The notes: generated by a model from the letters alone, not told the origin. A stretch of 64,000 bases of DNA from Limnohabitans sp. 2KL-17 (GCF_003063415.1 NZ_NESK01000001.1:1-64000); one strand, 5' to 3'; shown: positions 23,787-33,390, counted from the first letter of the stretch. Numbers and translations are program-made.

Positions 23787-26700
23787 ATGAGTGGAACCGA
23801 CAACACCCGATTCAACCTCTCGCGCTGGGCGCTGGAGCACCCGGCCCTGACCCGCTACCTGATGGTGGTGTTGCTGGTTTTGGGCATGGCGTCCTATTTT
23901 CAGCTGGGGCAGGATGAAGACCCTCCCTTTACCTTCAGGGCCATGGTCGTGCGGGCTTATTGGCCAGGTGCTACCGCAGAACAAATGGCCGAGCAGGTGA
24001 CTGACAAGCTGGAACGCACCCTTCAAGAGGTGCCTTTTGCGGACAAGATCCGCAGCTATTCCAAGCCGGGTGAAGCGCAGATCATTTTCCAGATCAAAGA
24101 CAACTCCAAGCCAGGGGAGGTGCCGCAGGTTTGGTACGCGGTGCGTAAAAAAATCGGTGACATGCGTGGCAGCTTGCCGCAAGGTGTGGTGGGGCCGTTT
24201 TTCAATGACGAATTTGGCGATGTGTATGGCGTCATCTATGCCCTGGGTGGTCAGGGTTTCTCGGCTGCTGAAGTCAAAAAACAGGCAGACATCCTGCGCC
24301 AGACCTTGCTGCGCGTGCCTTATGTGGCAAAAGTCGACTTGTTTGGGGCGCAAGACGAAAAAGTCTTTGTCGAGGTGTCTCAAAAGAAGCTGGTGCAACT
24401 GGGTCTGGACATGGGGGCGGTGCTGGCGCAACTGGGCCAGCAAAACGCGGTGGAGTCGGCAGGCAGCATGCAGTCGCCCTTGGATGTGGTGCAGGTGCGC
24501 GTGGGTGGGCAGTTCCAGACGCTGGAAGACCTACAGGCCATGCCCATCCGCGGTACTTCTGGTGCACAGATTCGCTTGTCTGACATCGCGACAGTGACCC
24601 GCGCTTATGTGGATCCACCGACTGTCAAAGTTCGTCACGATGGCGAGGAGGTTGTCGCACTGGGCGTGTCCATGGCCAAAGGCGGGGACATCATTGCTTT
24701 GGGCCAAGCCTTGCACCAGACGGTCGCAGAAGTGACGGCTACTTTGCCAGTGGGCATGCACTTGAAGCAGGTGCAAGACCAACCGAGTGCCGTAGCCACT
24801 TCGGTCAACGAATTCGTCAAGGTCTTGATCGAGGCCGTGGTGATCGTTCTGGCCGTGAGTTTCCTGGCGTTGGGTTTGCACAAACGCCCTGGACACCATC
24901 CTTTGTGGCGCCGTTGGACGCTCGACATCCGGCCTGGTCTGGTGGTGGGCATCACAATTCCACTGGTGCTGGCGGTGACCTTTTTGGCGATGAATTACTT
25001 TGGCATTGGACTGCACAAAATTTCACTGGGCTCGCTGATCATTGCGCTGGGTTTGCTGGTGGACGATGCCATCATCGCTGTCGAGATGATGGTCCGAAAA
25101 ATGGAAGAGGGCTATGACAAAGTGCGTGCTGCGACCTTTGCTTATGAACTCACAGCCATGCCCATGCTGACGGGCACCTTGATCACCGCGGCTGGTTTCC
25201 TGCCGATTGGCATGGCCAAATCCACGACGGGGGAATACACCTTTGCAATCTTTGCAGTCACCGTGGTGGCTTTGTTGGTCAGTTGGGTGGCATCGGTCTA
25301 CTTTGTGCCTTACCTGGGCGCTTTGCTTTTGAAGCCACCTGCGCATGCCGTGTCGGCTGAGCACCTGGATTCGGCTGAAATGTTCGATACGCCGTTTTAT
25401 CGGCACTTTCGCACCTGGGTGACCTGGTGCGTGACCCACCGATGGAAGACGATTGGCATCACGGTGTTTTTGTTCACCTTGGGGCTGGTTGGCATGGGCA
25501 AGGTGCAACAGCAGTTCTTTCCTGATTCCAGCCGACCTGAAATACTGGTCGATTTGTGGTTGCCCGAGGGCTCGCCTTTCAAGGCCAGCGAAGACATGGC
25601 CAAGCGGGTAGAACAACGGCTGGCCCAGCTGGAGGGCGTGAAATCGGTGACGGCCTGGGTGGGCTCTGGCGTACCCCGCTTTTATTTGCCGTTGGAGCAA
25701 GTGTTCCCCCAGACCAACGTATCCCAGTTGATTGTCTTGCCCAAAGACCTGAAAACCCGCGAAGTGTTGCGCGCCAAACTGCCCGCTTTGCTGGCCCAGG
25801 AATTCCCCGAAGCGCGCGGTCGCGTGAAATTGCTGCCCAATGGCCCGCCCGTGCCTTACCCGGTGCAGTTTCGTGTGGTGGGGCCAGACCCCAAGGTCTT
25901 GCGACTGAAGGCCGATGACATCAAGGCCGAGATGCGCCGAAACCCCAACACCCGGGGTGTGAATGACAACTGGAACGAGTCGGTCAAGTCGGTTCGGCTG
26001 GACGTTGACCAGGCCAAAGCCCGTGCTTTGGGTGTGACCAGCCAGTCCATAGCGCAAGCCACGCGCACCTTGCTCAGTGGTTCGACCGTGGGGCAGTACC
26101 GCGATGGCGACAAATTGATTGACATCGTGTTGCGCCAGCCCTTGGCCGAACGCGAAGCTTTGTCCGATCTGAATCAGTCGTATTTGCCCACCGCATCGGG
26201 TCGGTTGATTCCGCTGCTGCAAATTGTGACGCCGGTATTCGTTTGGGAGCCGGGTGTGATGTGGCGTGAAGGCCGGCAATACGCCATCACGGTGCAGTCT
26301 GACATTGCCGAAGGCTTGCAGGGTGCCACCGTCACCGCACAGTTGCTGCCTGCCTTGAAGAAAACCGAGGCCACTTGGCAAGGGCAGGGGCTTACTGGCT
26401 ACCGGATTGAGGTGGCTGGTGCGGTGGAGGAAAGCGCCAAAGGCTCGGCTTCGATTGCCGCGGGTGTGCCGGTGATGCTGTTCATTACCTTCACCTTGTT
26501 GATGCTTCAACTGCAAAGCTTTAGCCGCGCCATGTTGGTGTTCTTAACCGGGCCGCTGGGAATGGCTGGTGTCGCGGGGGCCTTACTGGTGCTGAACAGG
26601 CCTTTCGGCTTTGTAGCTTTGCTGGGCGTGATCGCGCTCATGGGCATGATCCAGCGCAACTCGGTCATCCTGATCGACCAGATCGACCAGATCGAGAAAG

Positions 26701-26951
26701 ACCGAGTTGCTGGCATGCCGCCGTGGCAAGCCATTGTGGAGTCGGCGGTGCGTCGGTTGCGGCCTATCGTGCTCACGGCCGCTGCAGCTGTTTTGGCCAT
26801 GATTCCGCTTTCACGCAGCATCTTCTGGGGACCGATGGCCGTGGCGATCATGGGTGGCTTGATTGTGGCTACCGCCTTGACGCTGCTGGCCTTGCCGGCC
26901 ATGTATGCGGCTTGGTTCAGGATTCCGCGCCCAAATGAAGCCCGTGCCTGA
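23787..26951 (+). CDS. RND multidrug efflux transporter
   Basis: A 1054-residue inner-membrane proton antiporter of the AcrB/HAE-1 type, close in outline to TriC-like pumps. The first transmembrane helix (LMVVLLVLGMASYF) begins near residue 25, and there are two large periplasmic loops. The central helix TM4 has IALGLLVDDAIIAVEMMV, carrying the Asp pair needed for proton relay. The C-terminal half has VALLGVIALMGMIQRNSVILIDQI. Substrates cannot be deduced. No outer-membrane channel gene follows, so it probably uses one encoded elsewhere. Confidence 0.93.
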   Translation: MSGTDNTRFNLSRWALEHPALTRYLMVVLLVLGMASYFQLGQDEDPPFTFRAMVVRAYWPGATAEQMAEQVTDKLERTLQEVPFADKIRSYSKPGEAQIIFQIKDNSKPGEVPQVWYAVRKKIGDMRGSLPQGVVGPFFNDEFGDVYGVIYALGGQGFSAAEVKKQADILRQTLLRVPYVAKVDLFGAQDEKVFVEVSQKKLVQLGLDMGAVLAQLGQQNAVESAGSMQSPLDVVQVRVGGQFQTLEDLQAMPIRGTSGAQIRLSDIATVTRAYVDPPTVKVRHDGEEVVALGVSMAKGGDIIALGQALHQTVAEVTATLPVGMHLKQVQDQPSAVATSVNEFVKVLIEAVVIVLAVSFLALGLHKRPGHHPLWRRWTLDIRPGLVVGITIPLVLAVTFLAMNYFGIGLHKISLGSLIIALGLLVDDAIIAVEMMVRKMEEGYDKVRAATFAYELTAMPMLTGTLITAAGFLPIGMAKSTTGEYTFAIFAVTVVALLVSWVASVYFVPYLGALLLKPPAHAVSAEHLDSAEMFDTPFYRHFRTWVTWCVTHRWKTIGITVFLFTLGLVGMGKVQQQFFPDSSRPEILVDLWLPEGSPFKASEDMAKRVEQRLAQLEGVKSVTAWVGSGVPRFYLPLEQVFPQTNVSQLIVLPKDLKTREVLRAKLPALLAQEFPEARGRVKLLPNGPPVPYPVQFRVVGPDPKVLRLKADDIKAEMRRNPNTRGVNDNWNESVKSVRLDVDQAKARALGVTSQSIAQATRTLLSGSTVGQYRDGDKLIDIVLRQPLAEREALSDLNQSYLPTASGRLIPLLQIVTPVFVWEPGVMWREGRQYAITVQSDIAEGLQGATVTAQLLPALKKTEATWQGQGLTGYRIEVAGAVEESAKGSASIAAGVPVMLFITFTLLMLQLQSFSRAMLVFLTGPLGMAGVAGALLVLNRPFGFVALLGVIALMGMIQRNSVILIDQIDQIEKDRVAGMPPWQAIVESAVRRLRPIVLTAAAAVLAMIPLSRSIFWGPMAVAIMGGLIVATALTLLALPAMYAAWFRIPRPNEARA

Positions 26952-26999
26952 ATTTGGCCACTTGAAGTGGCTAAAATAGAAAGTTGACCGATTTCAACC

Positions 27000-27056
27000 G
27001 GGCGGTCAGGTTTTTCAAGCAGCTTCGGGCTGATTGTCAAACCTGACGCCCTTTTT
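27000..27056 (+). terminator. long hairpin terminator after the RND gene
   Basis: GGGCGGTCAGGTTT pairs with AAACCTGACGCCC (one bulge), with a small inner stem AGC/GCT in the loop and a T-run TTTTT after the 3-prime arm. It lies directly upstream of tRNA-Leu and would end the efflux transcript. A shorter perfect palindrome GCCACTTGAAGTGGC at 26957-26971 precedes it. Confidence 0.65.
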
Positions 27057-27066
27057 GTTTGGACCT

Positions 27067-27153
27067 GCGCGGGTGGCGAAATTGGTAGACGCACCAGGTT
27101 TAGGTCCTGACGGTGGCAACACTGTGCGGGTTCGAGTCCCGCCCCGCGCACCA
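27067..27153 (+). tRNA. tRNA-Leu (anticodon UAG)
   Basis: An 87-base cloverleaf with CCA encoded. The acceptor stem is GCGCGGG/CCCGCGC, the D-arm contains AATTGGTAGACGC, and the anticodon loop is TTTAGGT with TAG at 27101-27103. A long variable arm typical of leucine tRNAs is present (ACGGTGGCAACACTGT), and the T-arm is GCGGGTTCGAGTCCCGC. The outermost anticodon-stem pair is a C-A mismatch. It lies 62 bases upstream of tig. Confidence 0.96.
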
Positions 27154-27215
27154 ACTGACTTTTGGCCATGGGGCAGCCCTGGACTAAAGAGACATTCAAT
27201 TAACCGAGAACGACG

Positions 27216-28529
27216 ATGACTGTGACTGTTGAAACCCTTGAAAAGCTGGAACGCAAGATCACTCTGACTGTGCCCGTGGCGGCCGTCCAGACCGAAGTGG
27301 ATGCGCGTCTGAAAAAAATGGCCCGCACGGTCAAGATGGACGGTTTCCGTCCAGGCAAAGTGCCCATGAATGTGGTCGCCCAGCGCTATGGCTATTCGGT
27401 TCAGTATGAAGTCCTGAACGACAAAGTGGGCGAAGCCTTCTCGCTCGCCGCCAACCAAGCCAAAGTCCATGTGGCGGGACAACCGCGCATTTCTGAAAAA
27501 GAAGGCGCCCCTGAAGGTGAGTTGAACTTCGAGGCAATTTTTGAGGTTTACCCCGAAGTCAAGCTCGGCAATCTGTCCGACACCGAAGTTGAAAAACTCA
27601 CAGCCGAAGTCAGCGATGCCGCTATCGACAAAACCGTCGACATTTTGCGCAAGCAGCGCCGTACCTTTGCCCAACGTGCGCAAGACGCTGCCGCGCAAGA
27701 TGGGGACCGTGCCACCATCGACTTCGAAGGCAAGATCGATGGTGAAGTCTTCTCGGGTGGTAAAGCCGCTGATTTTCAGTTCATTCTGGGCGACGGCCAA
27801 ATGCTCAAGGAATTTGAAGCTGCGGTGCTTGGCATGAAGTCAGGCGAAAGCAAGACTTTTCCAATGGCCTTCCCCGCTGACTACCATGGCCAGGATGTCG
27901 CTGGCAAAACGGCTGACTTCATGGTCACTGTCAAAAAAATCGAAGCAGCTAACTTGCCCGACGTGAATGAGGCCTTGGCCAAGTCACTGGGCATTGCCGA
28001 TGCGACCGTGGAAGGTCTTCGCGCCGATATCCGCAAAAACCTCGAGCGCGAGGTCAAGTCCCGCCTGTTGGCGCGCAACAAGCAAGCCGCTATGGATGCG
28101 TTGGTCACCAAGGCCGAACTCGATCTGCCCCAGTCCATTGTTCAGTCCGAAATCGAACGCCTCAAAGAGGGCGCCCGTGCAGACCTGAAGCAACGTGGCA
28201 TCAAGGACGCTGACAAGGCGCCGATTCCCGACGACATCTTCCGCCCCCAAGCCGAGCAGCGCGTTCGTCTGGGCTTGGTGGTGGCCGAAGTTGTGCGTGG
28301 CAACACCTTGCACGCCAAGCCTGAACAAATCAAAGCCCACATTGAAGAATTGGCGGCCAGCTACGAGCGTCCGGATGATGTGGTGCGTTGGTACAACAGC
28401 GACAACCAGCGTCTGGCTGAGGTTGAAGCGATGGTCATCGAAAGCAATGTGTCTGATTTCGTGCTGGCGCAGGCCAAAGTCGTTGAAAAGGCCATCACTT
28501 TTGAAGAGTTGATGGGTCAACAAGCTTGA
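27216..28529 (+). CDS. tig: trigger factor
   Basis: Tig is the ribosome-bound chaperone that shields nascent chains. The 437-residue product has the N-terminal ribosome-binding domain with the signature GFRPGKVPMNVV near 44-55, the FKBP-like prolyl isomerase domain (DGDRATIDFEGKIDGEVFSGG near 162 and ADYHGQDVAGKTADFMVTV), and a long helical C-terminal domain. Size and order are those of the family. It precedes clpP, clpX and lon, the usual bacterial quality-control cluster. Confidence 0.97.
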   Translation: MTVTVETLEKLERKITLTVPVAAVQTEVDARLKKMARTVKMDGFRPGKVPMNVVAQRYGYSVQYEVLNDKVGEAFSLAANQAKVHVAGQPRISEKEGAPEGELNFEAIFEVYPEVKLGNLSDTEVEKLTAEVSDAAIDKTVDILRKQRRTFAQRAQDAAAQDGDRATIDFEGKIDGEVFSGGKAADFQFILGDGQMLKEFEAAVLGMKSGESKTFPMAFPADYHGQDVAGKTADFMVTVKKIEAANLPDVNEALAKSLGIADATVEGLRADIRKNLEREVKSRLLARNKQAAMDALVTKAELDLPQSIVQSEIERLKEGARADLKQRGIKDADKAPIPDDIFRPQAEQRVRLGLVVAEVVRGNTLHAKPEQIKAHIEELAASYERPDDVVRWYNSDNQRLAEVEAMVIESNVSDFVLAQAKVVEKAITFEELMGQQA

Positions 28530-28551
28530 TCGTGCTTTGATACCCTTCAGA

Positions 28552-28594
28552 ATGGGGCTTGTGCCGGGCTTGCAGTTCGGCTCACAAGCCCCAT
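28552..28594 (+). other. perfect 12-bp hairpin between tig and clpP
   Basis: ATGGGGCTTGTG (28552-28563) pairs perfectly with CACAAGCCCCAT (28583-28594), with an inner GCCG/CGGC stem. No long T-run follows. The right arm contains the -10-like element of a candidate heat-shock promoter. It may be a terminator for tig or a regulatory structure. Confidence 0.6.
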
Positions 28595-28596
28595 CT
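28569..28596 (+). promoter_or_regulatory. candidate sigma-32 heat-shock promoter for clpP
   Basis: CTTGCAG at 28569-28575 and CCCCATCT at 28589-28596 are separated by 13 bases. The RpoH consensus is CTTGAAA, 11-15 bases, CCCCATnT, so the -10 is perfect and the -35 has five of seven matches. It starts about 50 bases before the clpP start codon. Confidence 0.55.
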
Positions 28597-28650
28597 CTTT
28601 GGTAGGTTTGAAAACTTGTTTAAAGTCATTCTGAAATTCTTGGAGAAATG

Positions 28651-29259
28651 ATGAGCACACTGGACATCACAAATTTGGGCATGGTTCCCATGGTCATCGA
28701 GCAGTCGGGTCGTGGTGAACGAGCCTATGACATCTATTCGCGTTTGCTCAAAGAACGCGTGATCTTCATGGTTGGGCCGGTCAACGACCAGATGGCCAAC
28801 CTGATCGTCGCCCAGTTGCTGTTTCTCGAGAGCGAAAATCCTGAAAAGGACATTTCGTTGTACATCAACTCCCCTGGCGGTTCCGTCAGCGCCGGCATGG
28901 CGATTTACGACACAATGAACTTCATCAAGCCCGATGTATCGACCTTGTGCAATGGCATGGCCGCCAGCATGGGTGCCTTTTTGTTGTCTTCAGGGGCCAA
29001 AGGCAAGCGCTTCTCGTTGCCCAATTCCAAGATCATGATTCACCAGCCCTTGGGCGGTGCACAGGGGCAGGCCACTGAGATCGAAATCGCCGCGCGCGAG
29101 ATTGTCAAGACCCGGGCCCATTTGAACCGCATCATGGCCGAAAATACCGGTCAGCCTTTGGACAAGATCGAACTCGACACGGAGCGCGATTATTATTTGT
29201 CTGCAGCCGAGTCGAAAGACTATGGCTTGATTGATGAAGTGATCTCCAAACGGGCTTGA
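28651..29259 (+). CDS. clpP: ATP-dependent Clp protease proteolytic subunit
   Basis: ClpP forms the 14-subunit serine protease barrel used with ClpX or ClpA. The 202-residue product has the catalytic serine in GMAASMGAF (Ser 106), histidine in IMIHQPLGG (about 131) and aspartate in [10 protein letters not shown] (about 180). Two adjacent ATG codons exist at 28648 and 28651; GGAG at 28642-28645 favours the second. The N-terminal axial loop region is present. A terminator separates it from clpX. Confidence 0.97.
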   Translation: MSTLDITNLGMVPMVIEQSGRGERAYDIYSRLLKERVIFMVGPVNDQMANLIVAQLLFLESENPEKDISLYINSPGGSVSAGMAIYDTMNFIKPDVSTLCNGMAASMGAFLLSSGAKGKRFSLPNSKIMIHQPLGGAQGQATEIEIAAREIVKTRAHLNRIMAENTGQPLDKIELDTERDYYLSAAESKDYGLIDEVISKRA

Positions 29260-29289
29260 GTTTGGCCGGTTAATTGGGCTTCCAGGCTG

Positions 29290-29324
29290 ACGGCGTTTGC
29301 CCCTTAAGGGTGAGCGCCGTTTTT
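29290..29324 (+). terminator. intrinsic terminator between clpP and clpX
   Basis: ACGGCG pairs with CGCCGT around an inner CCC/GGG stem with a TTAA loop. TTTTTC follows. It could leave clpX with its own promoter or reduce read-through. Confidence 0.72.
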
Positions 29325-29367
29325 CTTTCGTTATCATTGTTCAATTCCGGATACCAAGGCGACTTTT

Positions 29368-30633
29368 ATGGCCGACAAAAAAGGCTCAACTTCTGAGAAA
29401 AACCTGTTCTGCTCTTTTTGTGGAAAAAGCCAGCACGAGGTCAAAAAACTGATAGCGGGGCCATCGGTCTTTATCTGCGATGAATGCATTGATTTGTGCA
29501 ACGACATCGTGCGCGATGAACTTTCCACCACCAACCTGGCAGAAGGCGCTAAAGAGGGCCTGCCGACCCCGTTGGACATCAAGACAAACCTTGATAACTA
29601 TGTGATTGGCCAGGAAAAGGCCAAGCGCAGCCTGGCGGTGGCGGTGTACAACCATTACAAGCGCCTCAAGCACAAAGAGGGCGCCAAGAAAGACGACGTC
29701 GAGCTGGCGAAAAGCAATATCTTGCTGATTGGCCCCACAGGCTCTGGCAAGACCTTGCTGGCCCAGACCATGGCGCGCATGCTTGATGTCCCTTTTGTGA
29801 TGGCTGACGCCACCACTCTGACCGAAGCCGGTTACGTGGGCGAAGATGTTGAAAACATCGTCGCCAAGTTGTTGCAAACCTGCAATTACGATGTCGAACG
29901 TGCTCAGCGCGGCATTGTCTATATTGACGAAATTGACAAGATCACCCGCAAGTCGGACAACCCGTCAATCACCCGTGATGTTTCGGGCGAAGGCGTGCAA
30001 CAGGCTTTGCTCAAGTTGGTTGAAGGCACGATGGCCAGCGTTCCTCCTCAGGGTGGCCGCAAGCATCCCAACCAGGACTTTTTGCAGATCGACACGACCA
30101 ACATACTTTTCATATGCGGTGGCGCCTTTGCCGGGCTTGAAAAAGTCATTGAAAACCGCACCGAATCCGGTGGTATCGGCTTTGGTGCCACGGTCAAAAG
30201 TAAAAAACAACGATCCTTGACCGAGGTTTTCACCGAAGTCGAACCGGAAGATTTGATCAAGTTCGGGCTCATTCCCGAACTTGTTGGCCGCTTGCCTGTT
30301 GTGGCGACCCTGGCCGAATTGACCGAAGACGCCTTGGTGCAAATCCTGACCGAGCCCAAAAATGCGGTGGTCAAGCAGTTCACCAAACTTTTGGCCATGG
30401 AAGGCGTAGAACTCGAGGTTCGCCCCAATGCACTGAGCGCTATCGCACGCAAGGCACTCGCCCGCAAGACGGGTGCCCGAGGTTTGCGATCTATCATGGA
30501 GCAAGCCTTGATCGACACGATGTTCGAATTACCCAATACGGTCAATGTTGAAAAAGTGGTGGTGGACGAGTCCGTCATCGACGACAACAAACCACCGCTG
30601 CTGGTCTACCGCGAGTCGGCCAAACAGGCCTGA
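29368..30633 (+). CDS. clpX: ATP-dependent Clp protease ATPase subunit
   Basis: ClpX is the hexameric AAA+ unfoldase that feeds ClpP. The 421-residue protein has the N-terminal zinc-binding domain with cysteines at 15, 18, 37 and 40, a Walker A GPTGSGKT at 122-129, a Walker [11 protein letters not shown] near 185, the pore and sensor regions, and the IGF-type ClpP-binding loop as SGGIGFGAT near 266-274. Length and order match the family exactly. Confidence 0.98.
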   Translation: MADKKGSTSEKNLFCSFCGKSQHEVKKLIAGPSVFICDECIDLCNDIVRDELSTTNLAEGAKEGLPTPLDIKTNLDNYVIGQEKAKRSLAVAVYNHYKRLKHKEGAKKDDVELAKSNILLIGPTGSGKTLLAQTMARMLDVPFVMADATTLTEAGYVGEDVENIVAKLLQTCNYDVERAQRGIVYIDEIDKITRKSDNPSITRDVSGEGVQQALLKLVEGTMASVPPQGGRKHPNQDFLQIDTTNILFICGGAFAGLEKVIENRTESGGIGFGATVKSKKQRSLTEVFTEVEPEDLIKFGLIPELVGRLPVVATLAELTEDALVQILTEPKNAVVKQFTKLLAMEGVELEVRPNALSAIARKALARKTGARGLRSIMEQALIDTMFELPNTVNVEKVVVDESVIDDNKPPLLVYRESAKQA

Positions 30634-30677
30634 CAAACACAGGAGATGCTGTGGTCGATACCTTTTCTGTTGGATGG

Positions 30678-30705
30678 GTTGAAATCGTGGCACTTGCATC
30701 CATGT
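30678..30705 (+). promoter_or_regulatory. candidate sigma-32 heat-shock promoter for lon
   Basis: GTTGAAA at 30678-30684 and ATCCATGT at 30698-30705 are separated by 13 bases, the same spacing as at clpP. Compared with CTTGAAA and CCCCATnT, the elements have six of seven and about six of eight matches. The lon start codon is 28 bases further on. Confidence 0.5.
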
Positions 30706-30733
30706 GAAGTTGAATTGAATTGAGGGATACACC

Positions 30734-33157
30734 ATGTCTGGACACACACCTTTGCCACCCACCCCGATCGAACTGCCCATGTTGCCTTTGCGCGACGTGG
30801 TGGTGTTCCCTCACATGGTGATTCCCTTGTTTGTGGGTCGCCCCAAAAGCATCAAAGCGCTGGAGTCGGCCATGGCTGCCGAGCGCCGCATCATGTTGGT
30901 GGCCCAAAAAACCGCTGCCAAAGATGAGCCCGCCATTGACGACATGTTCGATGTGGGTTGCGTGTCGACCATATTGCAAATGCTGAAACTGCCTGACGGC
31001 ACGGTCAAGGTGCTCGTAGAGGGGCAGCAACGTGCCCTGGTGAAGTCCATTGTGGACGGCGAGGTTCACTTTGTGGCCACGGTCATCCCGGTGGATCCAG
31101 TGGCCGAACAAGCCGAGCCCAGCAGCGAAATTGAAGCCCTGCGCCGTGCAGTGATGCAGCAGTTTGACCAATACGTCAAACTCAACAAAAAAATCCCTCC
31201 TGAGATCCTGACATCCATCTCCAGCATCGATGATGCGGGCCGTCTGGCCGACACCATTGCCGCTCACCTTCCCCTCAAACTCGAGAACAAACAGCAGGTG
31301 CTGGATCTGGCAAGCATCAAGTTGCGCCTTGAAAACCTGTTCTCCCAACTCGAACACGAAGTCGACATTCTGAATGTGGACAAACGCATCCGGGGGCGCG
31401 TCAAGCGTCAGATGGAGAAAAATCAGCGCGATTTTTACCTCAATGAGCAAGTCAAGGCCATCCAGAAAGAACTGGGAGAGGGTGAGGAAGGCGCCGACAT
31501 TGAGGAAATAGAAAAGAAAATCAAAGCAGCCAAAATGTCCGTCGAAGCCCGCAAAAAGGCAGACGGTGAGTTGAAAAAGCTGAAACTGATGTCCCCCATG
31601 TCGGCCGAAGCTTCGGTGGTGCGCAACTATCTGGACGTGCTCGTGGGGCTGCCTTGGGGCAAAAAAACCAAGCTCAAGCACAACCTGACCAACGCCGAAG
31701 AGGTGTTGAACCAAGACCACTACGGCTTGGACAAAGTCAAAGACCGAATTCTTGAATACCTTGCAGTTCAGCAGCGCGTAGACAAGGTCAAGGCGCCTAT
31801 CTTGTGCCTGGTGGGGCCGCCCGGTGTGGGCAAAACCTCGCTGGGTCAATCCATTGCCAAGGCAACGGGGCGCAAATACGTGCGGATGGCCTTGGGTGGT
31901 ATGCGCGACGAGGCCGAAATTCGGGGGCACCGTCGTACTTACATTGGCGCATTGCCAGGAAAAGTGCTGCAAAACCTGAACAAGGTCGGAACCAAGAACC
32001 CCTTGTTCTTGCTCGATGAGATCGACAAGCTGGGTACAGACTTTCGAGGGGACCCCTCCAGTGCGCTGCTTGAGGTACTTGACCCTGAGCAAAACCATAC
32101 GTTTGTCGACCATTACGTTGAGGTCGACTTTGACCTGAGCGATGTGATGTTTGTGGCAACCTCGAACTCGATGAACATCCCATCGGCCCTTTTGGACCGG
32201 ATGGAGGTGATTCGTCTGTCGGGTTACACCGAAGACGAAAAGACAAACATCGCGATGAAGTATTTGTTGCCTAAACAGTTGGCCAACAACGGCGTCAAAG
32301 AATCCGAGTTGAAAGTGACCGAAGAGGCTGTACGCGATGTGGTGCGTTACTACACGCGTGAAGCCGGGGTCCGCTCACTCGAACGCGAACTCGGCAAGAT
32401 TTGCCGAAAAGTCGTCAAGGCACTGCTGCTCAAGCAAATGAAGCCTCAGGTTCAGGTCACGGAGGACAACCTGAACGATTTTTTGGGTGTTCGCAAATAC
32501 ACCTATGGCCGAGCTGAGCAAAAGAACCAGGTCGGTCAGGTTGTCGGCTTGGCGTGGACTGAGGTGGGTGGAGATTTGCTGACCATCGAAGCAGCGCTGA
32601 TGCCAGGAAAAGGGGTCATCACCCGCACAGGCTCATTGGGCGATGTGATGAAAGAATCCGTTGAAGCCGCACGCACTGTGGTGCGCAGCCGTTCCCGTCT
32701 TCTGGGGATCAAGGATGAGGTTTTTGAAAAGAAAGACCTGCACATCCACGTGCCCGATGGCGCGACGCCCAAAGACGGTCCCAGTGCGGGTGCCGCCATG
32801 ACCACATCGATGGTGTCGGCCATGACGGGTATTCCAGTTCGAGCAGATGTCGCCATGACTGGCGAAATCACCTTGCGCGGTGAAGTGACTGCCATCGGTG
32901 GCTTGAAGGAAAAACTGCTGGCAGCTTTGCGCGGTGGCATCAAGACGGTGTTGATCCCTGAAGACAACGTGAAAGACCTTCAAGACATTCCCGAGAATGT
33001 CAAAAACGGTCTTGAGATCGTGCCCGTGAAGTGGATTGACCAAGTGCTCGACATCGCATTGGAAGCCAAGCCCGTTCCATTGAGTGACGAAGAGGTTGCC
33101 GCTGCGGCATTGTCCGCTGTACCTGCCACGGTCAAAGCCGAGGCGGTTAAGCATTGA
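30734..33157 (+). CDS. lon: Lon protease
   Basis: Lon is the ATP-dependent serine protease for damaged and regulatory proteins. The 807-residue product has the N-terminal substrate-binding domain (ELPMLPLRDVVVFPHMV), a coiled-coil region near 190-290, Walker A VGPPGVGKTSLG near 357, Walker B NPLFLLDEIDK near 420, and the C-terminal protease domain with catalytic Ser in KDGPSAGAAM near 680 and Lys in GGLKEKLLAA near 722. GGGATACACC stands before ATG 30734. Confidence 0.98.
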   Translation: MSGHTPLPPTPIELPMLPLRDVVVFPHMVIPLFVGRPKSIKALESAMAAERRIMLVAQKTAAKDEPAIDDMFDVGCVSTILQMLKLPDGTVKVLVEGQQRALVKSIVDGEVHFVATVIPVDPVAEQAEPSSEIEALRRAVMQQFDQYVKLNKKIPPEILTSISSIDDAGRLADTIAAHLPLKLENKQQVLDLASIKLRLENLFSQLEHEVDILNVDKRIRGRVKRQMEKNQRDFYLNEQVKAIQKELGEGEEGADIEEIEKKIKAAKMSVEARKKADGELKKLKLMSPMSAEASVVRNYLDVLVGLPWGKKTKLKHNLTNAEEVLNQDHYGLDKVKDRILEYLAVQQRVDKVKAPILCLVGPPGVGKTSLGQSIAKATGRKYVRMALGGMRDEAEIRGHRRTYIGALPGKVLQNLNKVGTKNPLFLLDEIDKLGTDFRGDPSSALLEVLDPEQNHTFVDHYVEVDFDLSDVMFVATSNSMNIPSALLDRMEVIRLSGYTEDEKTNIAMKYLLPKQLANNGVKESELKVTEEAVRDVVRYYTREAGVRSLERELGKICRKVVKALLLKQMKPQVQVTEDNLNDFLGVRKYTYGRAEQKNQVGQVVGLAWTEVGGDLLTIEAALMPGKGVITRTGSLGDVMKESVEAARTVVRSRSRLLGIKDEVFEKKDLHIHVPDGATPKDGPSAGAAMTTSMVSAMTGIPVRADVAMTGEITLRGEVTAIGGLKEKLLAALRGGIKTVLIPEDNVKDLQDIPENVKNGLEIVPVKWIDQVLDIALEAKPVPLSDEEVAAAALSAVPATVKAEAVKH

Positions 33158-33253
33158 AGCAAAATTTTTGGATCAGATCCAAAGTCGTCCCGAATTTGCT
33201 TTAGAATTCAGGCTCTCTGACAAGTTGGTCGTGATGATCGGCTTGTCTGAAAT

Positions 33254-33329
33254 GCGGGAATAGCTCAGTTGGTAGAGCGCAACCTTGCCAAGGTTGAGGT
33301 CGCGAGTTCGAATCTCGTTTCCCGCTCCA
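33254..33329 (+). tRNA. tRNA-Gly (anticodon GCC), copy 1
   Basis: A 76-base cloverleaf with CCA encoded. The acceptor stem is GCGGGAA/TTCCCGC, the D-loop is AGCTCAGTTGGTAGAGC, the anticodon loop is TTGCCAA with GCC at 33287-33289, and the T-arm is GCGAGTTCGAATCTCGT. It is identical to the copy at 33549-33624. Confidence 0.98.
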
Positions 33330-33361
33330 AACAAAGAAAGAAGTGCCAACATCTTTCAAAC

Positions 33362-33390
33362 AAAAAGGGAAGCTCATGCTTCCCTTTTTG
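33362..33390 (+). terminator. intrinsic terminator after first tRNA-Gly
   Basis: AAAAAGGGAAGC pairs perfectly with GCTTCCCTTTTT around a TCAT loop, giving a 12-bp stem ending in the T-run. Confidence 0.88.

Noticed and set aside
25023..26516. Long minus-strand open frame (497 codons) opposite the RND pump
   Set aside because: The plus strand encodes a complete RND transporter; the opposite frame has no start context or recognisable sequence.
26957..26971. Palindrome GCCACTTGAAGTGGC as an operator
   Set aside because: It directly follows the RND stop and precedes a larger terminator, so a termination or processing hairpin is the simpler reading.
30575..32113. Long minus-strand open frame (512 codons) opposite lon
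   Set aside because: A mirror frame of a conserved gene with strong codon bias; the composition is rich in His and Gln and no motif is visible.
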